A stretch of DNA of 64,000 nucleotides from Agrobacterium vitis (GTDB lineage: Bacteria > Pseudomonadota > Alphaproteobacteria > Rhizobiales > Rhizobiaceae): NCBI RefSeq assembly GCF_013426735.1, contig NZ_AP023274.1, positions 1 to 64,000 of the forward strand, written 5' to 3'. Below the pieces are notes generated by a model. It worked only from the letters and a program-made list of their open reading frames with translations, ran no database searches and was not told where the DNA came from. The translations under genes and the position numbers were made by a program. Each line of letters opens with the position of its first letter. Position 1 is the first letter of the stretch. Positions 26,218 to 35,273 of this stretch are shown in pieces.

Positions 26218-27360
26218 TCAGCGTTTGATGTTGGAGGCGACGTTACGATACCAGCCCTCGAACAGTGCAGGCTCCCATGTGCCGGGAAAAAGCGGAATGG
26301 ATTTGGGTGCGACTTTTGCGAATTTATCCTGAAGTTCCTTGGACATGAACTCCCACTTGATACCGGGGAAGCCGCCAAGGTCGGTCACAACATGGTTCTG
26401 AATATCCGGTGTGATCAGGTAATCGGCAAGCTTGAGCACCATTTCCTTGTTGGCCGCCACCGTTGGCACGACAATGCCGGAAAAGCCGCCGGTGAAAGCC
26501 AGATCCTGCAACTGGGCAACAGCGGTAGTCGGCGGCACAACGCCTTGGCTCATCGCCTGCAAGGCCATGTCTGACCAGGCAACCGTCATGGAAACCGCGC
26601 CGCTGGCCAGCATCTGGATGGAGGCGGTGTTGCCGGAGGTGTACTCACCGCCATTGAACAGCGAGGTCTGGATATCTTTAAGCAAAGGCCAGAGCTTGGA
26701 AAACAGCGGCTCGGCATAGGCCGGGGTGTAATTTTCCGGCAGGAACAGGTCGGGGTTCAAGCCAGTGACTTCCTGAAGGGCACGCTCGATAAAGCAGGCA
26801 CCGGAATCACCGAGATCAGGACGGGCATAGGCAAACTGGCCGGGATTGGCCTTGATCCACACCACAAGTTCCTTGAATGTGGTGGGAACGGTTTTGACCT
26901 TGTCGGCATTATACATCATCACGACTTGCGAGCCGCGATAGGGCAAAAGTGCTGGGCTTTGCACCACCACCGGGTTGACCTTGTCGTAATTGGACAGACC
27001 AACCTTGGAAAAATCCACCCAGAGACCCGCCTCCAGCGACCCTGTGGGATAAAATGGCGTAACAGCCTCCAGCATATCAACCTGCGGGTCTTTCTTGGCC
27101 TTGAAAGCCGCCATGGCGCGATCGGCCAAGGCATCCATGGCAGAACCGCCACCGCCGGGCACAAGATTGAGCGTCACGCCGGAATGGGCCGCCTCAAAAC
27201 CCGGCTTGATCACCTGGGTCCAGAAATCAATGACATTGGTATCACTGTTGAAGAATATGTCGAGAACACCGGGGGCCGCAAAGGCGGGCCTTGCACCAGC
27301 CATGGCCAGACCAACACCTGTCGCAGAATATTTCAGGAATTCACGTCGTTGCATGCGCAT
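26218..27360 (-). CDS. ABC substrate-binding protein, Tat-exported (YnjB/family 1-like)
   Basis: Periplasmic binding protein of 380 residues. The N terminus MRMQRREFLKYSATGVGLAM is a twin-arginine signal, ending near AFA. The mature part has LDIFFNSDTNVIDFWTQVIK and later SGAVSMTVAWSDMALQA, as in family 1 binding proteins of the YnjB branch. ATG 27360 is behind GGAGGTGTC; an upstream start at 27387 adds residues before the Tat motif and is less likely. It heads the importer operon and is divergent from the alpha-mannosidase gene, so the ligand may be a mannose-containing glycan fragment, though the transporter subfamily is not a classical sugar one. Confidence 0.85.
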   Translation of the reverse strand: MRMQRREFLKYSATGVGLAMAGARPAFAAPGVLDIFFNSDTNVIDFWTQVIKPGFEAAHSGVTLNLVPGGGGSAMDALADRAMAAFKAKKDPQVDMLEAVTPFYPTGSLEAGLWVDFSKVGLSNYDKVNPVVVQSPALLPYRGSQVVMMYNADKVKTVPTTFKELVVWIKANPGQFAYARPDLGDSGACFIERALQEVTGLNPDLFLPENYTPAYAEPLFSKLWPLLKDIQTSLFNGGEYTSGNTASIQMLASGAVSMTVAWSDMALQAMSQGVVPPTTAVAQLQDLAFTGGFSGIVVPTVAANKEMVLKLADYLITPDIQNHVVTDLGGFPGIKWEFMSKELQDKFAKVAPKSIPLFPGTWEPALFEGWYRNVASNIKR

Positions 27361-27387
27361 TGACACCTCCATTGGCAGCACGGACAC

Positions 27388-27790
27388 GCGCCTGCCCTTT
27401 GTTTGGCCACGGATAAGGCCAGGTTCCCACTCCAGATTGGCGACTGCGCTTTAGATACGTCTCTATCTGCCAATATTTAAATTCCTAACACGAATTATAT
27501 CGCCTCTGTCAAGCAAACAATTGAACAAATATTCGTTTTCATAGCCCATCGGACTCGACGATATTCCGCCAAAATTCGCATCGAAATGGCAATTCGCGTG
27601 TTCATCAGCCGAGCACAACACACAAAGAAATCCGATATTTTTTAGAGATATCGGTCGATATTATGCGATAATTCGCTATGATCGCGCCAAATGCAGCAGA
27701 AAAATCGCGATCCTGTTTTCTCAAAAATATTATATCATCAGCAATGATTAAATGTTGCAGTGCCAAACAAAACCAATGCGGGAGACCATC
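27388..27790. promoter_or_regulatory. Divergent promoter region, importer operon and alpha-mannosidase
   Basis: About 400 bases with no believable gene. It is AT-rich between 27470 and 27760. A palindrome CCGATAT (27632-27638) / ATATCGG (27648-27654) and nearby CGATATTATGCGATAATTCG repeats lie about 140 bases before the mannosidase start and are candidate regulator sites, possibly for the ROK protein. Confidence 0.45.
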
Positions 27791-30700
27791 ATGCGTGCCT
27801 ATCGAGACCGCCAGCGTAGCCTTGAACAGCTCTCGCGTCACATCGAAGTTTGGGCCGATGAACTGGAAGCGTATGAGCTACGCGAGCGCATGCCACTTGG
27901 GGCTTTTCTTGGCGGCACGCCGGACGGGCTGACCACGCGCATGGGTGTTGGTGATGCCTGGCCGGATCGCCATGGCATTCACACGTTTCTGCTGGAAGAG
28001 GCAATTGTGGTGCCGGAAGGTCCCGATGTGGAGCTTCGGCTTGATTTTGGCGGTGAAAGTCTTGTGCGCCTGATTGGTCTGGATGGCGAGATTCTTGAGA
28101 GTTTTGCGGCCAATCCCTGCCATCGCAGGTTTGATGTCCCACGCGGCATTCCCTTCAAAATCAGAGCGGAATCCGCCGCGCGCAGTCTGTTTGGCGTGCC
28201 CAATCGCAACCCCGTGCTCTCGATGGCCGAGATTTATCGATATTATCCCGAAATTCGCGCCTTGCGCCGTCGCCTGCTGATTTTACGCAACACCGCCGAT
28301 ACGGTGAAGGACAAGGAACTTGCCCGCACGCTCTATGAAGCGGCGGAAATTGCCCTTTCAGGGTTGCGGCTGCCAACAGCAACACAGGATGTCGGCCCCC
28401 GTCTGGCCAGCCGTATATGGGCGCGCGATATATGGGAGCGCAGTTTCGAGCCCACCGACACGCCAAACGCCCTGACACAGGAAGCCCTTGCTTCTGTTGT
28501 GACGGCAACCGTCAGCCTTGACGCCATGCTGACGGAGCTTCGGGAAACCTACCCGAAGCAGGGGCGCGTGCTGGTGACTGGTCACGCCCATATTGACTAC
28601 GCTTGGCTTTGGCCGCAGCCGGAAACGGTGCGCAAGATCGTCAGAACTTTCAACAGCGTCAACGCATTGCTCAAGCGGCACGATGATTTTCGCTTTCTGC
28701 AATCATCGTCCCTCTACTATCAGCATGTTGAGCAAGAAGATCCGGCGCTGTTTGAAGAGATCAAGCAGCGCGTCTCGGAAGGCCGTTGGGAAGTCATCGG
28801 CGGCATGCTGGTGGAGTGCGATACCAACATGCCCTCGGCAGAGGCCTTTTTACGGCAGTTTCTGCATGGGCAGCGCTATTTTCAAAAGCACTTCGGCATC
28901 ACCAGCCCCACGGCGTGGCTGCCCGATACGTTTGGCTTTACCGCCGCCATGCCGCAGATCATGCGGCACGCTGGCATCGACACATTGGTGACAATCAAAG
29001 TGTCATGGAATGAAACCAACAGCCTTCCCGACAATCTTTTCCGCTGGCAGGGCAATGATGGCTCGCGGGTGCTGGTTCACACTTTCGACGCCTATGACAA
29101 TGACGGCTACAATATGCTGATGACGCCCGCCGCCCTGTGCGAGGTATGGGGCAAACATGCTGCCAAGGATATGACGGACACGGTCATTGCCTCCTATGGC
29201 TGGGGCGATGGTGGCGGCGGGCCGGACCCGGATCAGATCGAAACCCTGCCGCTTCTCAATCTGATGCCTGCCATTCCAACTGTTGAGCATGGTGCCATAG
29301 AGCTGCATATTCAGGCCTTGGCGAGTGATCTTGAAGCGGCAGCCCTGCCGGTCTGGCGTGGTGAGCTTTATCTGGAGTACCACCGGGCAACATTGACCAC
29401 ACAGGCGCGCACCAAACAACTCAACCGACAGGCGGAAGCCGCTTTGGTGGCGGCAGAAGCTATCTCCGTTCTTGATGCATTGGAGGGTGGACCGCCTGCC
29501 GCGAACACTCTGGAGCCACAGTGGGAATTGCTGCTTCGAAACCAGTTTCACGATATCCTGCCGGGTTCTTCCATCCGCGAGGTCTATCAGCAAACCGAGC
29601 CAGAGCTGGAGGGTGTTATCGATGATGCAACAACCCTGATCCAGACCCGCCTGCAAGCCATTGCCGCACGCCATAGCGGTGATCTCGAAGGATTGCTGGT
29701 GGCCAACCTGTCAGGCTCCAGAAAAACCGCGTTTCAGATTGAAAGCGCAAGCCCCCTGCCCGCTGCTTTGCAAGCGCAGGAACTGAACGGGCACTATGTT
29801 GCGTCCATTGAGCGTAACCTGAAGCCACTCAGTCTCGGCTTTGTCAGCAGTTCAAGCCAGCGCCGTGTAACAACGGACGGCAAAACCATGGAAAATGATT
29901 TTGTGCGGCTGACGCTGGATGAGGCAGGCCGGATCATCAGCCTGATCGACAAGAGATCAAATCGCGAGTTGATGGACGGCCCCGGCAATCAATTGCTGCT
30001 GTATCGCAATGATTTGCCCCGCAACTTCGACGCCTGGGACATTGAACCGGGTTTTGAGCTTGGTGAAGAGGAGTGGCTATCGATTGAAAAGCGGGAAGTA
30101 ACGGCCAATGGCCCGCATCTGGCAGAAATCACCATCACCAGACGCTTTTCAGCCAGTACGATCCGGCAAAAAATCCGGCTGTGGTCCAACAGTCCACGGG
30201 TGGAATTCGTCACTGATCTCGATTGGCACGACCGGCGCACCTATCTGCGTGCAGCCTTCCCCGTCACCGTACTGGCAGAGGATGCTGTGTTCGATCAGGC
30301 CATTGGCATTACCCGCAGGCCTACGCATGACAATACCAGCTGGCAGAAAGCCCAGTTTGAATCCTGCGGCCATCGCTTTGTTTCACTCTCGGAAACAGAC
30401 TGGGGTGCAGCCCTGCTCTCGGCGGACAAATATGGTTTTTCTGCCAAGGGCAACCGGCTGACTTTAAGCCTTGTTCGCGGCCCAATGTTTCCAGATATGC
30501 TGGCTGACGAGGGTCATCACCACTTCGTTTACGCCCTTTTGCCGCATGATGGTCGCTGGTGGAGCGAAGAAGTTCAGGCAGAGGCTGATCTCGTCAATGC
30601 GGGCCTGCATTTCACGCCAGCCACCACCGCTGAAAACTACGATATCGCGCCTATCGGTTTTTCTGGTCAAAGTGTTCGTGTGCATGCCCTCAAGCCCGCG

Positions 30701-30877
30701 GAAGATGGGGAAGGACATGTCCTGCGTCTCTCTGAGTCAGTTGGCCGTCGCGGGGCGTTTCATTTGGCACTGCCAGGCGGCTGCAAGCCAACCCTAATCA
30801 ATGCCATCGAGGTGCCGCTTGATGACCTGGATGATCCCTTAAGCCGTCCTTTCGGTCTCGCAAGCTTCCTCTTTTGA
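27791..30877 (+). CDS. Glycoside hydrolase family 38 alpha-mannosidase
   Basis: Zinc-dependent retaining alpha-mannosidase of 1028 residues, near the family length. The first zinc ligands are in VTGHAHIDYAWLWPQPETVR, the catalytic nucleophile aspartate in WLPDTFGFTAAMPQIM, and a further zinc histidine in NQFHDILPGSSIREV. The C-terminal beta domains (LDEAGRIISLIDKRSNRELM onward) are also family-like. No signal peptide is seen, so it acts in the cytoplasm on imported mannosides. ATG 27791 follows GGGAGACC. It is divergent from the importer operon, supporting a joint scavenging module. Confidence 0.93.
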   Translation: MRAYRDRQRSLEQLSRHIEVWADELEAYELRERMPLGAFLGGTPDGLTTRMGVGDAWPDRHGIHTFLLEEAIVVPEGPDVELRLDFGGESLVRLIGLDGEILESFAANPCHRRFDVPRGIPFKIRAESAARSLFGVPNRNPVLSMAEIYRYYPEIRALRRRLLILRNTADTVKDKELARTLYEAAEIALSGLRLPTATQDVGPRLASRIWARDIWERSFEPTDTPNALTQEALASVVTATVSLDAMLTELRETYPKQGRVLVTGHAHIDYAWLWPQPETVRKIVRTFNSVNALLKRHDDFRFLQSSSLYYQHVEQEDPALFEEIKQRVSEGRWEVIGGMLVECDTNMPSAEAFLRQFLHGQRYFQKHFGITSPTAWLPDTFGFTAAMPQIMRHAGIDTLVTIKVSWNETNSLPDNLFRWQGNDGSRVLVHTFDAYDNDGYNMLMTPAALCEVWGKHAAKDMTDTVIASYGWGDGGGGPDPDQIETLPLLNLMPAIPTVEHGAIELHIQALASDLEAAALPVWRGELYLEYHRATLTTQARTKQLNRQAEAALVAAEAISVLDALEGGPPAANTLEPQWELLLRNQFHDILPGSSIREVYQQTEPELEGVIDDATTLIQTRLQAIAARHSGDLEGLLVANLSGSRKTAFQIESASPLPAALQAQELNGHYVASIERNLKPLSLGFVSSSSQRRVTTDGKTMENDFVRLTLDEAGRIISLIDKRSNRELMDGPGNQLLLYRNDLPRNFDAWDIEPGFELGEEEWLSIEKREVTANGPHLAEITITRRFSASTIRQKIRLWSNSPRVEFVTDLDWHDRRTYLRAAFPVTVLAEDAVFDQAIGITRRPTHDNTSWQKAQFESCGHRFVSLSETDWGAALLSADKYGFSAKGNRLTLSLVRGPMFPDMLADEGHHHFVYALLPHDGRWWSEEVQAEADLVNAGLHFTPATTAENYDIAPIGFSGQSVRVHALKPAEDGEGHVLRLSESVGRRGAFHLALPGGCKPTLINAIEVPLDDLDDPLSRPFGLASFLF

Positions 30878-31059
30878 AGATGAGGGAACTGTAAGCTGGA
30901 CATGCGGCAAAGAATTGGTTGATCTTGCGTCATTCTCGCCAGAAATCCCGGATCGGCTTCAGGGAATTGGCTCTTTGGTCAGGCACCTGATACACCTGTG
31001 CTTATGGGCTACCCGCAAACCCGTCTTTGAGACAGCGGCCTGAAATAGGAGAGCTTGTA

Positions 31060-31236
31060 TTGGGGTGGAAAACGTCGAAGATCGAATATGTAAACGGTTA
31101 CAAGATTGTGGAGGTCGATGGGCCGTCGTTCAAAGTCTTTAAGGGCGACCAGCAACTCGGGGATGATTTCCCCTATTCCGGTGAAGCTGCTGCTCACGCG
31201 AGGTCCTTGCCAAAACTGAATAATTCACAGGGTTAA
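31060..31236 (+). CDS. Small hypothetical protein
   Basis: Possible protein of about 58 residues starting at TTG 31060 with GGAG 8 bases upstream (an alternative in-frame TTG is at 31027). The sequence is hydrophilic, LGWKTSKIEYVNGYKIVEVD with a PFSKVFKG-like middle, and has no cysteine or membrane segment. I do not recognise it. It lies between the mannosidase and an IS5 remnant and could be a spurious frame. Confidence 0.35.
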   Translation: MGWKTSKIEYVNGYKIVEVDGPSFKVFKGDQQLGDDFPYSGEAAAHARSLPKLNNSQG

Positions 31237-31324
31237 GCACATCATAGGCGAGAAAATTCGCATCAGTTGGCAATCATCCAATGTCTTATTTTGATTTCCC
31301 GAGATCTCTGTAATTCAGACCCGC

Positions 31325-31570
31325 AGAGATCTCGGTTCAGATTGCAGTTTATGGATTGTGGAGCGGAAGGCCTGAGTGGACTTGCCGTATCGTGTTGAGA
31401 TGCGCCTCCAGTCTTTGATGCTTGGCAACATTTTTTCGATGAAGTTGCTTGCTATAAAGAGCCTTGTCGTCTGCAGGGAGACATTCCTTTGTCTTGCAAT
31501 GCCTTACAAAAACAAACAAACGGCAGAAGCCAAAACACTTGGATCACTAGGTCCTGAGGCTGGCGAGACT
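31325..31570 (-). pseudogene. IS5-family transposase remnant
   Basis: The minus strand shows degenerate pieces of an IS5-type transposase in shifting frames: ALQDKGMSPC, DKALYSKQ, then NFIEKMLPSIKDWRRISTRY and GKSTQAFRSTI. In intact relatives these form one segment (..DKALYKQRNIIERMFGRLKDWRRIATRYD..). At least two frameshifts and the loss of both ends show it is a fossil. No termini were identified. Confidence 0.6.
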
Positions 31571-31800
31571 CCACCCCGATGGTAGAGCATTCGCTGCGCG
31601 AAACTGCGCAATCGGGGTCGCCTCTCCAAACTTTTTGCATGACCTAATGTTATATTATTTGCGCATGAAACAATCTTATGACCGGTGAAACGCGCATATC
31701 ATTGATACGCTGCATGGGTTTGGCTGTCTGGAGGAGGCCCCCGCGCGACCGTTGTCGAAAACATGGCACGGGAAGAGTTGGTTAGCAAAAGGAGATTGCC
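31571..31800. promoter_or_regulatory. Upstream region of hydroxyquinol dioxygenase
   Basis: AT-rich stretch TTATATTATTTGCGC at 31650-31664 closely matches TTATATTATATCGCC at 34080-34094, upstream of maleylacetate reductase and the LysR gene. The shared motif is a candidate binding site for the local LysR regulator. The rest of the stretch shows no gene. Confidence 0.45.
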
Positions 31801-32637
31801 GTGAACTACTTCGTGGAGGAGGATTCGGTCGCTATCGTCAACGCCCGCATGGGTAAAGATACGAACCCGAGATTGGCTGAAATCATGTCGGCGCTGGTCA
31901 AGCATCTGCATGCCTTCGTCAAGGAAACCCGGTTGACCTCTGAGGAGTGGGAGATTGCCATTGGCTTTCTAACCAAGACCGGCCAGATCTGTACCCAAGA
32001 GCGGCAGGAGTTTATTTTACTGTCCGATGTACTGGGCTGCTCCATGCTGGTGGATGCCATCACCAATCGCCGTCCCAAAGGTGCCACGGAAAGCACGGTG
32101 CTTGGCCCATTCCACGTTGAAAACGCCCCTATTCGCGACCATGGCACTGTGATCAGTCTGGATGGCAAGGGTGAGAGCTGCCTGTTCGAAGGTCGCATTC
32201 TCGACCTTGATCACCAACCGATCGAGGGTGCATGTGTTGATGTCTGGTCGGATAACGCCGATGGCTTCTATGACGTCCAGCAGCCCGATATCCAGCCGAA
32301 ATGGAACAATCGTGGCCGGTTCATCACAGGGGCCGATGGGAGCTATCGCTTTGTGGGCATCCGTCCGGTGAGTTACCCGATCCCTGATGACGGGCCGGTT
32401 GGCGCGCTGCTGGAACACCTTGGCCGTCATCCCTGGCGGCCAGCGCATATGCATTACATGATCAGCGCACCCGGCTTTCGCAAGCTGGTCACCCATACCT
32501 TTGTCGGCGGCGATGAATATCTTTCCTCCGATGCGGTGTTCGGGGTGAAGGAAACGCTCGTTGCCCCTTATGAGCGACTTCAGGATGCTGCAACCCTGTG
32601 GCGATCACCTTTTGACTTCGTGCTAACACCAGAATGA
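31801..32637 (+). CDS. Intradiol dioxygenase, probable hydroxyquinol 1,2-dioxygenase
   Basis: Non-haem Fe(III) ring-cleaving enzyme of 278 residues. The N-terminal dimerisation helices are followed by the catalytic domain, with tyrosine ligands in DGFYDVQQPD and RPVSYPIPDD and histidine ligands in RPAHMHYMIS. TESTVLGPFHVENAP is typical of catechol/hydroxyquinol dioxygenases. Assignment to hydroxyquinol (benzene-1,2,4-triol) rests on the nearby maleylacetate reductase, since cleavage gives maleylacetate. GTG 31801 is behind AAAGGAGA. A tautomerase-like gene follows after 13 bases. Confidence 0.88.
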   Translation: MNYFVEEDSVAIVNARMGKDTNPRLAEIMSALVKHLHAFVKETRLTSEEWEIAIGFLTKTGQICTQERQEFILLSDVLGCSMLVDAITNRRPKGATESTVLGPFHVENAPIRDHGTVISLDGKGESCLFEGRILDLDHQPIEGACVDVWSDNADGFYDVQQPDIQPKWNNRGRFITGADGSYRFVGIRPVSYPIPDDGPVGALLEHLGRHPWRPAHMHYMISAPGFRKLVTHTFVGGDEYLSSDAVFGVKETLVAPYERLQDAATLWRSPFDFVLTPE

Positions 32638-32650
32638 AAGTGAACCGGCG

Positions 32651-32983
32651 GTGCCAAACCTGAAGATATATGTCGACGAAACCATTTTCGAGGCATCCCG
32701 CGCCAGTCTTCACGAGGCGCTGCCGCGGATCCGGGATCTGCTGTGCGAGGCTTTTCAGGTCGCGCCATCGGCCTGCCAACTGGCCGTCATCCCGGTTGTT
32801 GGATTGCCAGACCAGCCTCAACTCAATATCGAACTGCTGATCCTGCCGCATGCCAAGCGCACCGAAACTGTCATTCGGGCAGCGGCAGAAAAGCTGCGTG
32901 ATCTACTGACTACGGCCACAGGCGCGCATGGTGCGGTGCGCATCGCTCACCTAGACCCTGTGACCTATGTCGCATTAAAATAG
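32651..32983 (+). CDS. Tautomerase-superfamily-like small protein
   Basis: A 110-residue protein that begins MPNLKIYVDE, with the proline after the initiator methionine that acts as catalytic base in the 4-oxalocrotonate tautomerase superfamily. The rest resembles 5-carboxymethyl-2-hydroxymuconate isomerase-like folds. It starts at GTG 32651, 13 bases after the dioxygenase, so the two are cotranscribed. It may tautomerise the ring-cleavage product (maleylacetate enol/keto forms) or bind an intermediate; neither is established. Confidence 0.65.
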   Translation: MPNLKIYVDETIFEASRASLHEALPRIRDLLCEAFQVAPSACQLAVIPVVGLPDQPQLNIELLILPHAKRTETVIRAAAEKLRDLLTTATGAHGAVRIAHLDPVTYVALK

Positions 32984-33039
32984 CAACAGTCGCTTATACC
33001 AAGTCTCGAAGATGCTCACGCATCCTCGACTTGAAGACA

Positions 33040-33120
33040 TTGAAAATATCTCAAATGCGTCAGAGGCTTGAGATATTTTCAAAAGGAATACGAAGAATCA
33101 TTTTCAATGAATCTTCGTAT
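33040..33120. terminator. Two adjacent inverted repeats between convergent genes
   Basis: TTGAAAATATCTCAA (33040-33054) and TTGAGATATTTTCAA (33068-33082) are perfect 15-bp arms. A second hairpin, ATACGAAGAATCATT (33088-33102) with AATGAATCTTCGTAT (33106-33120), has one mismatch. They separate the dioxygenase operon from the convergent LysR gene and could terminate both; they also resemble dispersed repeats. The second ends within the LysR stop codon. Confidence 0.6.
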
Positions 33121-34070
33121 TAGCCGCGACGGCGGGTTACTTGCTGCTCATGTTCCATGCGAGTGCTGAGATGTTTGAACTTTTCGGTCACAAACGCGAC
33201 AAACCGCTCCAGCGCTGGCGGCGGCATCCGCTCCGTGGCTGTCAGCAATCCCAGTTGGCGATCAGGATGCTCAATGCGCAACGGTAGTGCCTGGAGAGGG
33301 ATGACCCGCTGGTGGGTAAAGACAACAGAATAGGGCAGAACCGTCAGAGAATCCGACCCCAGCACAACGCTGAAAATAGACGCCAGCGTTCCGCCTGAAA
33401 AACTCACTTTGAAATCATCGAGCCCGATTGATTTCAAAGATCGTTGCAAATCGCGAAACAGCGGGCTGTCGGGCGGTGGCGCAATCCAGGAATAGGGTTC
33501 GATGTCCGCCAGGGTGATCGCGCCGCGCCGCGCCAATGGGTGTGTGGCACTGCCAACAATAACGTTGCGGCCAGCCAATAAGGGTGTGAACTGCATGTCA
33601 GCCGGGATCATATTGGCGTGCATCGGAAGGATAGCGAGATCAAGCGCACCGCTGCGCAGGCCGGCAGAAAGATCCTCGAAATAGCCATAGGTCTGGGTGA
33701 TTTGCACATCGGAATGGCGGTTTTGAAATTCCGCCACCATGCCAGCAACCACGCCATCGAAGAAAATTGGCGTTCCGCCCAAACGCAATCGGCCCGCCTG
33801 CCCCTGACGATAGCGCTGCACCAGACGGCTGGCCTCAAGGTTTTGAGTTCTGATTTTGGCCCCGAGCCGCGCCAGCTGATTGCCAAGCTCCGTCGGGCGC
33901 AGAGGCCGACGCCCGGCCTCAAACAGCGGCGTGCCAATCCGCTCCTCCAAAAGCGCCATGGTGCGCGACACTGATGGCTGCGATTTACCAAGCGCTTCAG
34001 CGCCCTCCGTCAGGCCGCCCTTTTCGACGATGACCGCTAGGATTTCGAGATGCTCACTGTCTATCTTCAT
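33120..34070 (-). CDS. LysR-family transcriptional regulator
   Basis: Regulator of 316 residues: N-terminal winged helix (LEILAVIVEKGGLTEGAEAL, SQPSVSRTMALLEERIGTPL) and a periplasmic-binding-protein-like effector domain (GRLRLGGTPIFFDGVVAGMV). It lies between the dioxygenase pair and the maleylacetate reductase gene and is divergent from the latter, so it is the likely activator of the hydroxyquinol genes. The ring substrate or intermediate may be the coinducer. Confidence 0.9.
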   Translation of the reverse strand: MKIDSEHLEILAVIVEKGGLTEGAEALGKSQPSVSRTMALLEERIGTPLFEAGRRPLRPTELGNQLARLGAKIRTQNLEASRLVQRYRQGQAGRLRLGGTPIFFDGVVAGMVAEFQNRHSDVQITQTYGYFEDLSAGLRSGALDLAILPMHANMIPADMQFTPLLAGRNVIVGSATHPLARRGAITLADIEPYSWIAPPPDSPLFRDLQRSLKSIGLDDFKVSFSGGTLASIFSVVLGSDSLTVLPYSVVFTHQRVIPLQALPLRIEHPDRQLGLLTATERMPPPALERFVAFVTEKFKHLSTRMEHEQQVTRRRG

Positions 34071-34171
34071 AACAAAAGATTATATTATATCGCCACCTTC
34101 CGATCAATATCCGCCTTTCACTGATCTATTGTCGCCTTCATAGGAGCCAGACGGTCGGCAGGAGGAGCCCC

Positions 34172-35245
34172 ATGTCATATTTCCGCGAAGAGTTTGCCTC
34201 GACCTGGCCGGCATTGCGTGTGCGTTTCGGCATTGGTGTGCGTCACGATCTGGTCGCAGAAATCACACGGTTGGAATGTCATCGTGCGCTGATCCTGACA
34301 ACGCCGGAACAGGCGCATGTCGCGGAAGAGTTCGCGGCTCTGTGTGGCGACCACGCCGCAGGCATTTTCACCCGTGCCCGGATGCACACACCCGTGGATA
34401 TATCAGAGGAAGCAACGGCTTATGCCCGCGACATTGGCGCCGATTGTCTGGTCGCCATTGGCGGCGGCTCCACAACCGGCCTTGGCAAGGCCATTGCTTT
34501 GCGCACTGATCTGCCACAAATCGTTGTTCCAACGACCTATGCGGGCAGTGAAGCAACCGCCATTCTCGGACAGACGGAAAATGGCGTTAAAACCACATTG
34601 ACCGGCGCCAAGGTTCAGCCCGAAGTTATTCTCTATGATGCAGAACTGGTGCGCAGCCTGCCTGTCGGCATGACCGTCACCAGCGCGTTGAATGCGATGG
34701 CCCATGCCGCCGAAGGCCTTTATGCGCAAAATCGCACCCCCTTGACCACGCTGATGGCGCTTGAAGGGCTGCGCGCCTTTCGCGATGCCCTGCCCCGCGT
34801 GCTGGAAGATCCGTCTGATCTCAAGGCGCGTGGTGAAACGCTCTATGGCGCATGGTTGTGCGGAACGGTGCTGGGTCAGGTCGGCATGGCGCTGCACCAC
34901 AAGCTATGCCACACGCTGGGTGGTAGTTTTGATTTGCCCCATGCTGAAACACATGCCGTGATCCTGCCGCATGCAATCGCCTACAACAGCGTTGCCGCGC
35001 GCGATGAATTGCGCCCATTGGCTGAGCTTTTCGGGGGGCACGAGCCAGGAGCAGCACTTTATGACTTTGCCCGCACATCGCACGCCCCGATGGCGCTGAA
35101 AGACCTGGGATTGAAGGAGCGCGACCTTGATCGGGCAGCCGATCTTGCGGCGCAAAATCCATACTGGAATCCACGTCCTGTGGAGCGGGACGCGATAAGG
35201 CGGCTTTTGCAAGCGGCATGGTCTGGAGAGCCGCCGGTCGCCTGA
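34172..35245 (+). CDS. Maleylacetate reductase (iron-type alcohol dehydrogenase fold)
   Basis: NAD(P)H-dependent enzyme of 357 residues that reduces maleylacetate to 3-oxoadipate. The nucleotide-binding GGGSTTGLGKAIAL and IVVPTTYAGSEAT blocks are typical of this family, and the metal-region histidines occur in ALHHKLCHTLGG and HAETHAVILPHAIAYN. It is the second step after hydroxyquinol cleavage. It starts 101 bases from the divergent LysR gene, and the hydroxylase gene follows after 28 bases. Confidence 0.9.
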   Translation: MSYFREEFASTWPALRVRFGIGVRHDLVAEITRLECHRALILTTPEQAHVAEEFAALCGDHAAGIFTRARMHTPVDISEEATAYARDIGADCLVAIGGGSTTGLGKAIALRTDLPQIVVPTTYAGSEATAILGQTENGVKTTLTGAKVQPEVILYDAELVRSLPVGMTVTSALNAMAHAAEGLYAQNRTPLTTLMALEGLRAFRDALPRVLEDPSDLKARGETLYGAWLCGTVLGQVGMALHHKLCHTLGGSFDLPHAETHAVILPHAIAYNSVAARDELRPLAELFGGHEPGAALYDFARTSHAPMALKDLGLKERDLDRAADLAAQNPYWNPRPVERDAIRRLLQAAWSGEPPVA

Positions 35246-35273
35246 CATAGTTGAAGAGGGAGGAAATTGACAA

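Noticed and set aside
27605..27841. Minus-strand frame of 78 codons in the mannosidase promoter
   Set aside because: AT-rich non-coding-looking sequence overlapping the mannosidase start, with no domain.
31376..31585. Plus-strand frame of 69 codons
   Set aside because: It is the complement of the IS5 transposase remnant and is not a likely gene.
31560..31620. A tRNA-like segment (TGGTAGAGCATTCG)
   Set aside because: The short TAGAGC stretch resembles a D-arm, but no acceptor or anticodon stem could be found around it.
33040..33120. CRISPR-like pair of repeats
   Set aside because: The two elements are inverted repeats of different sequence, not direct repeats with spacers.
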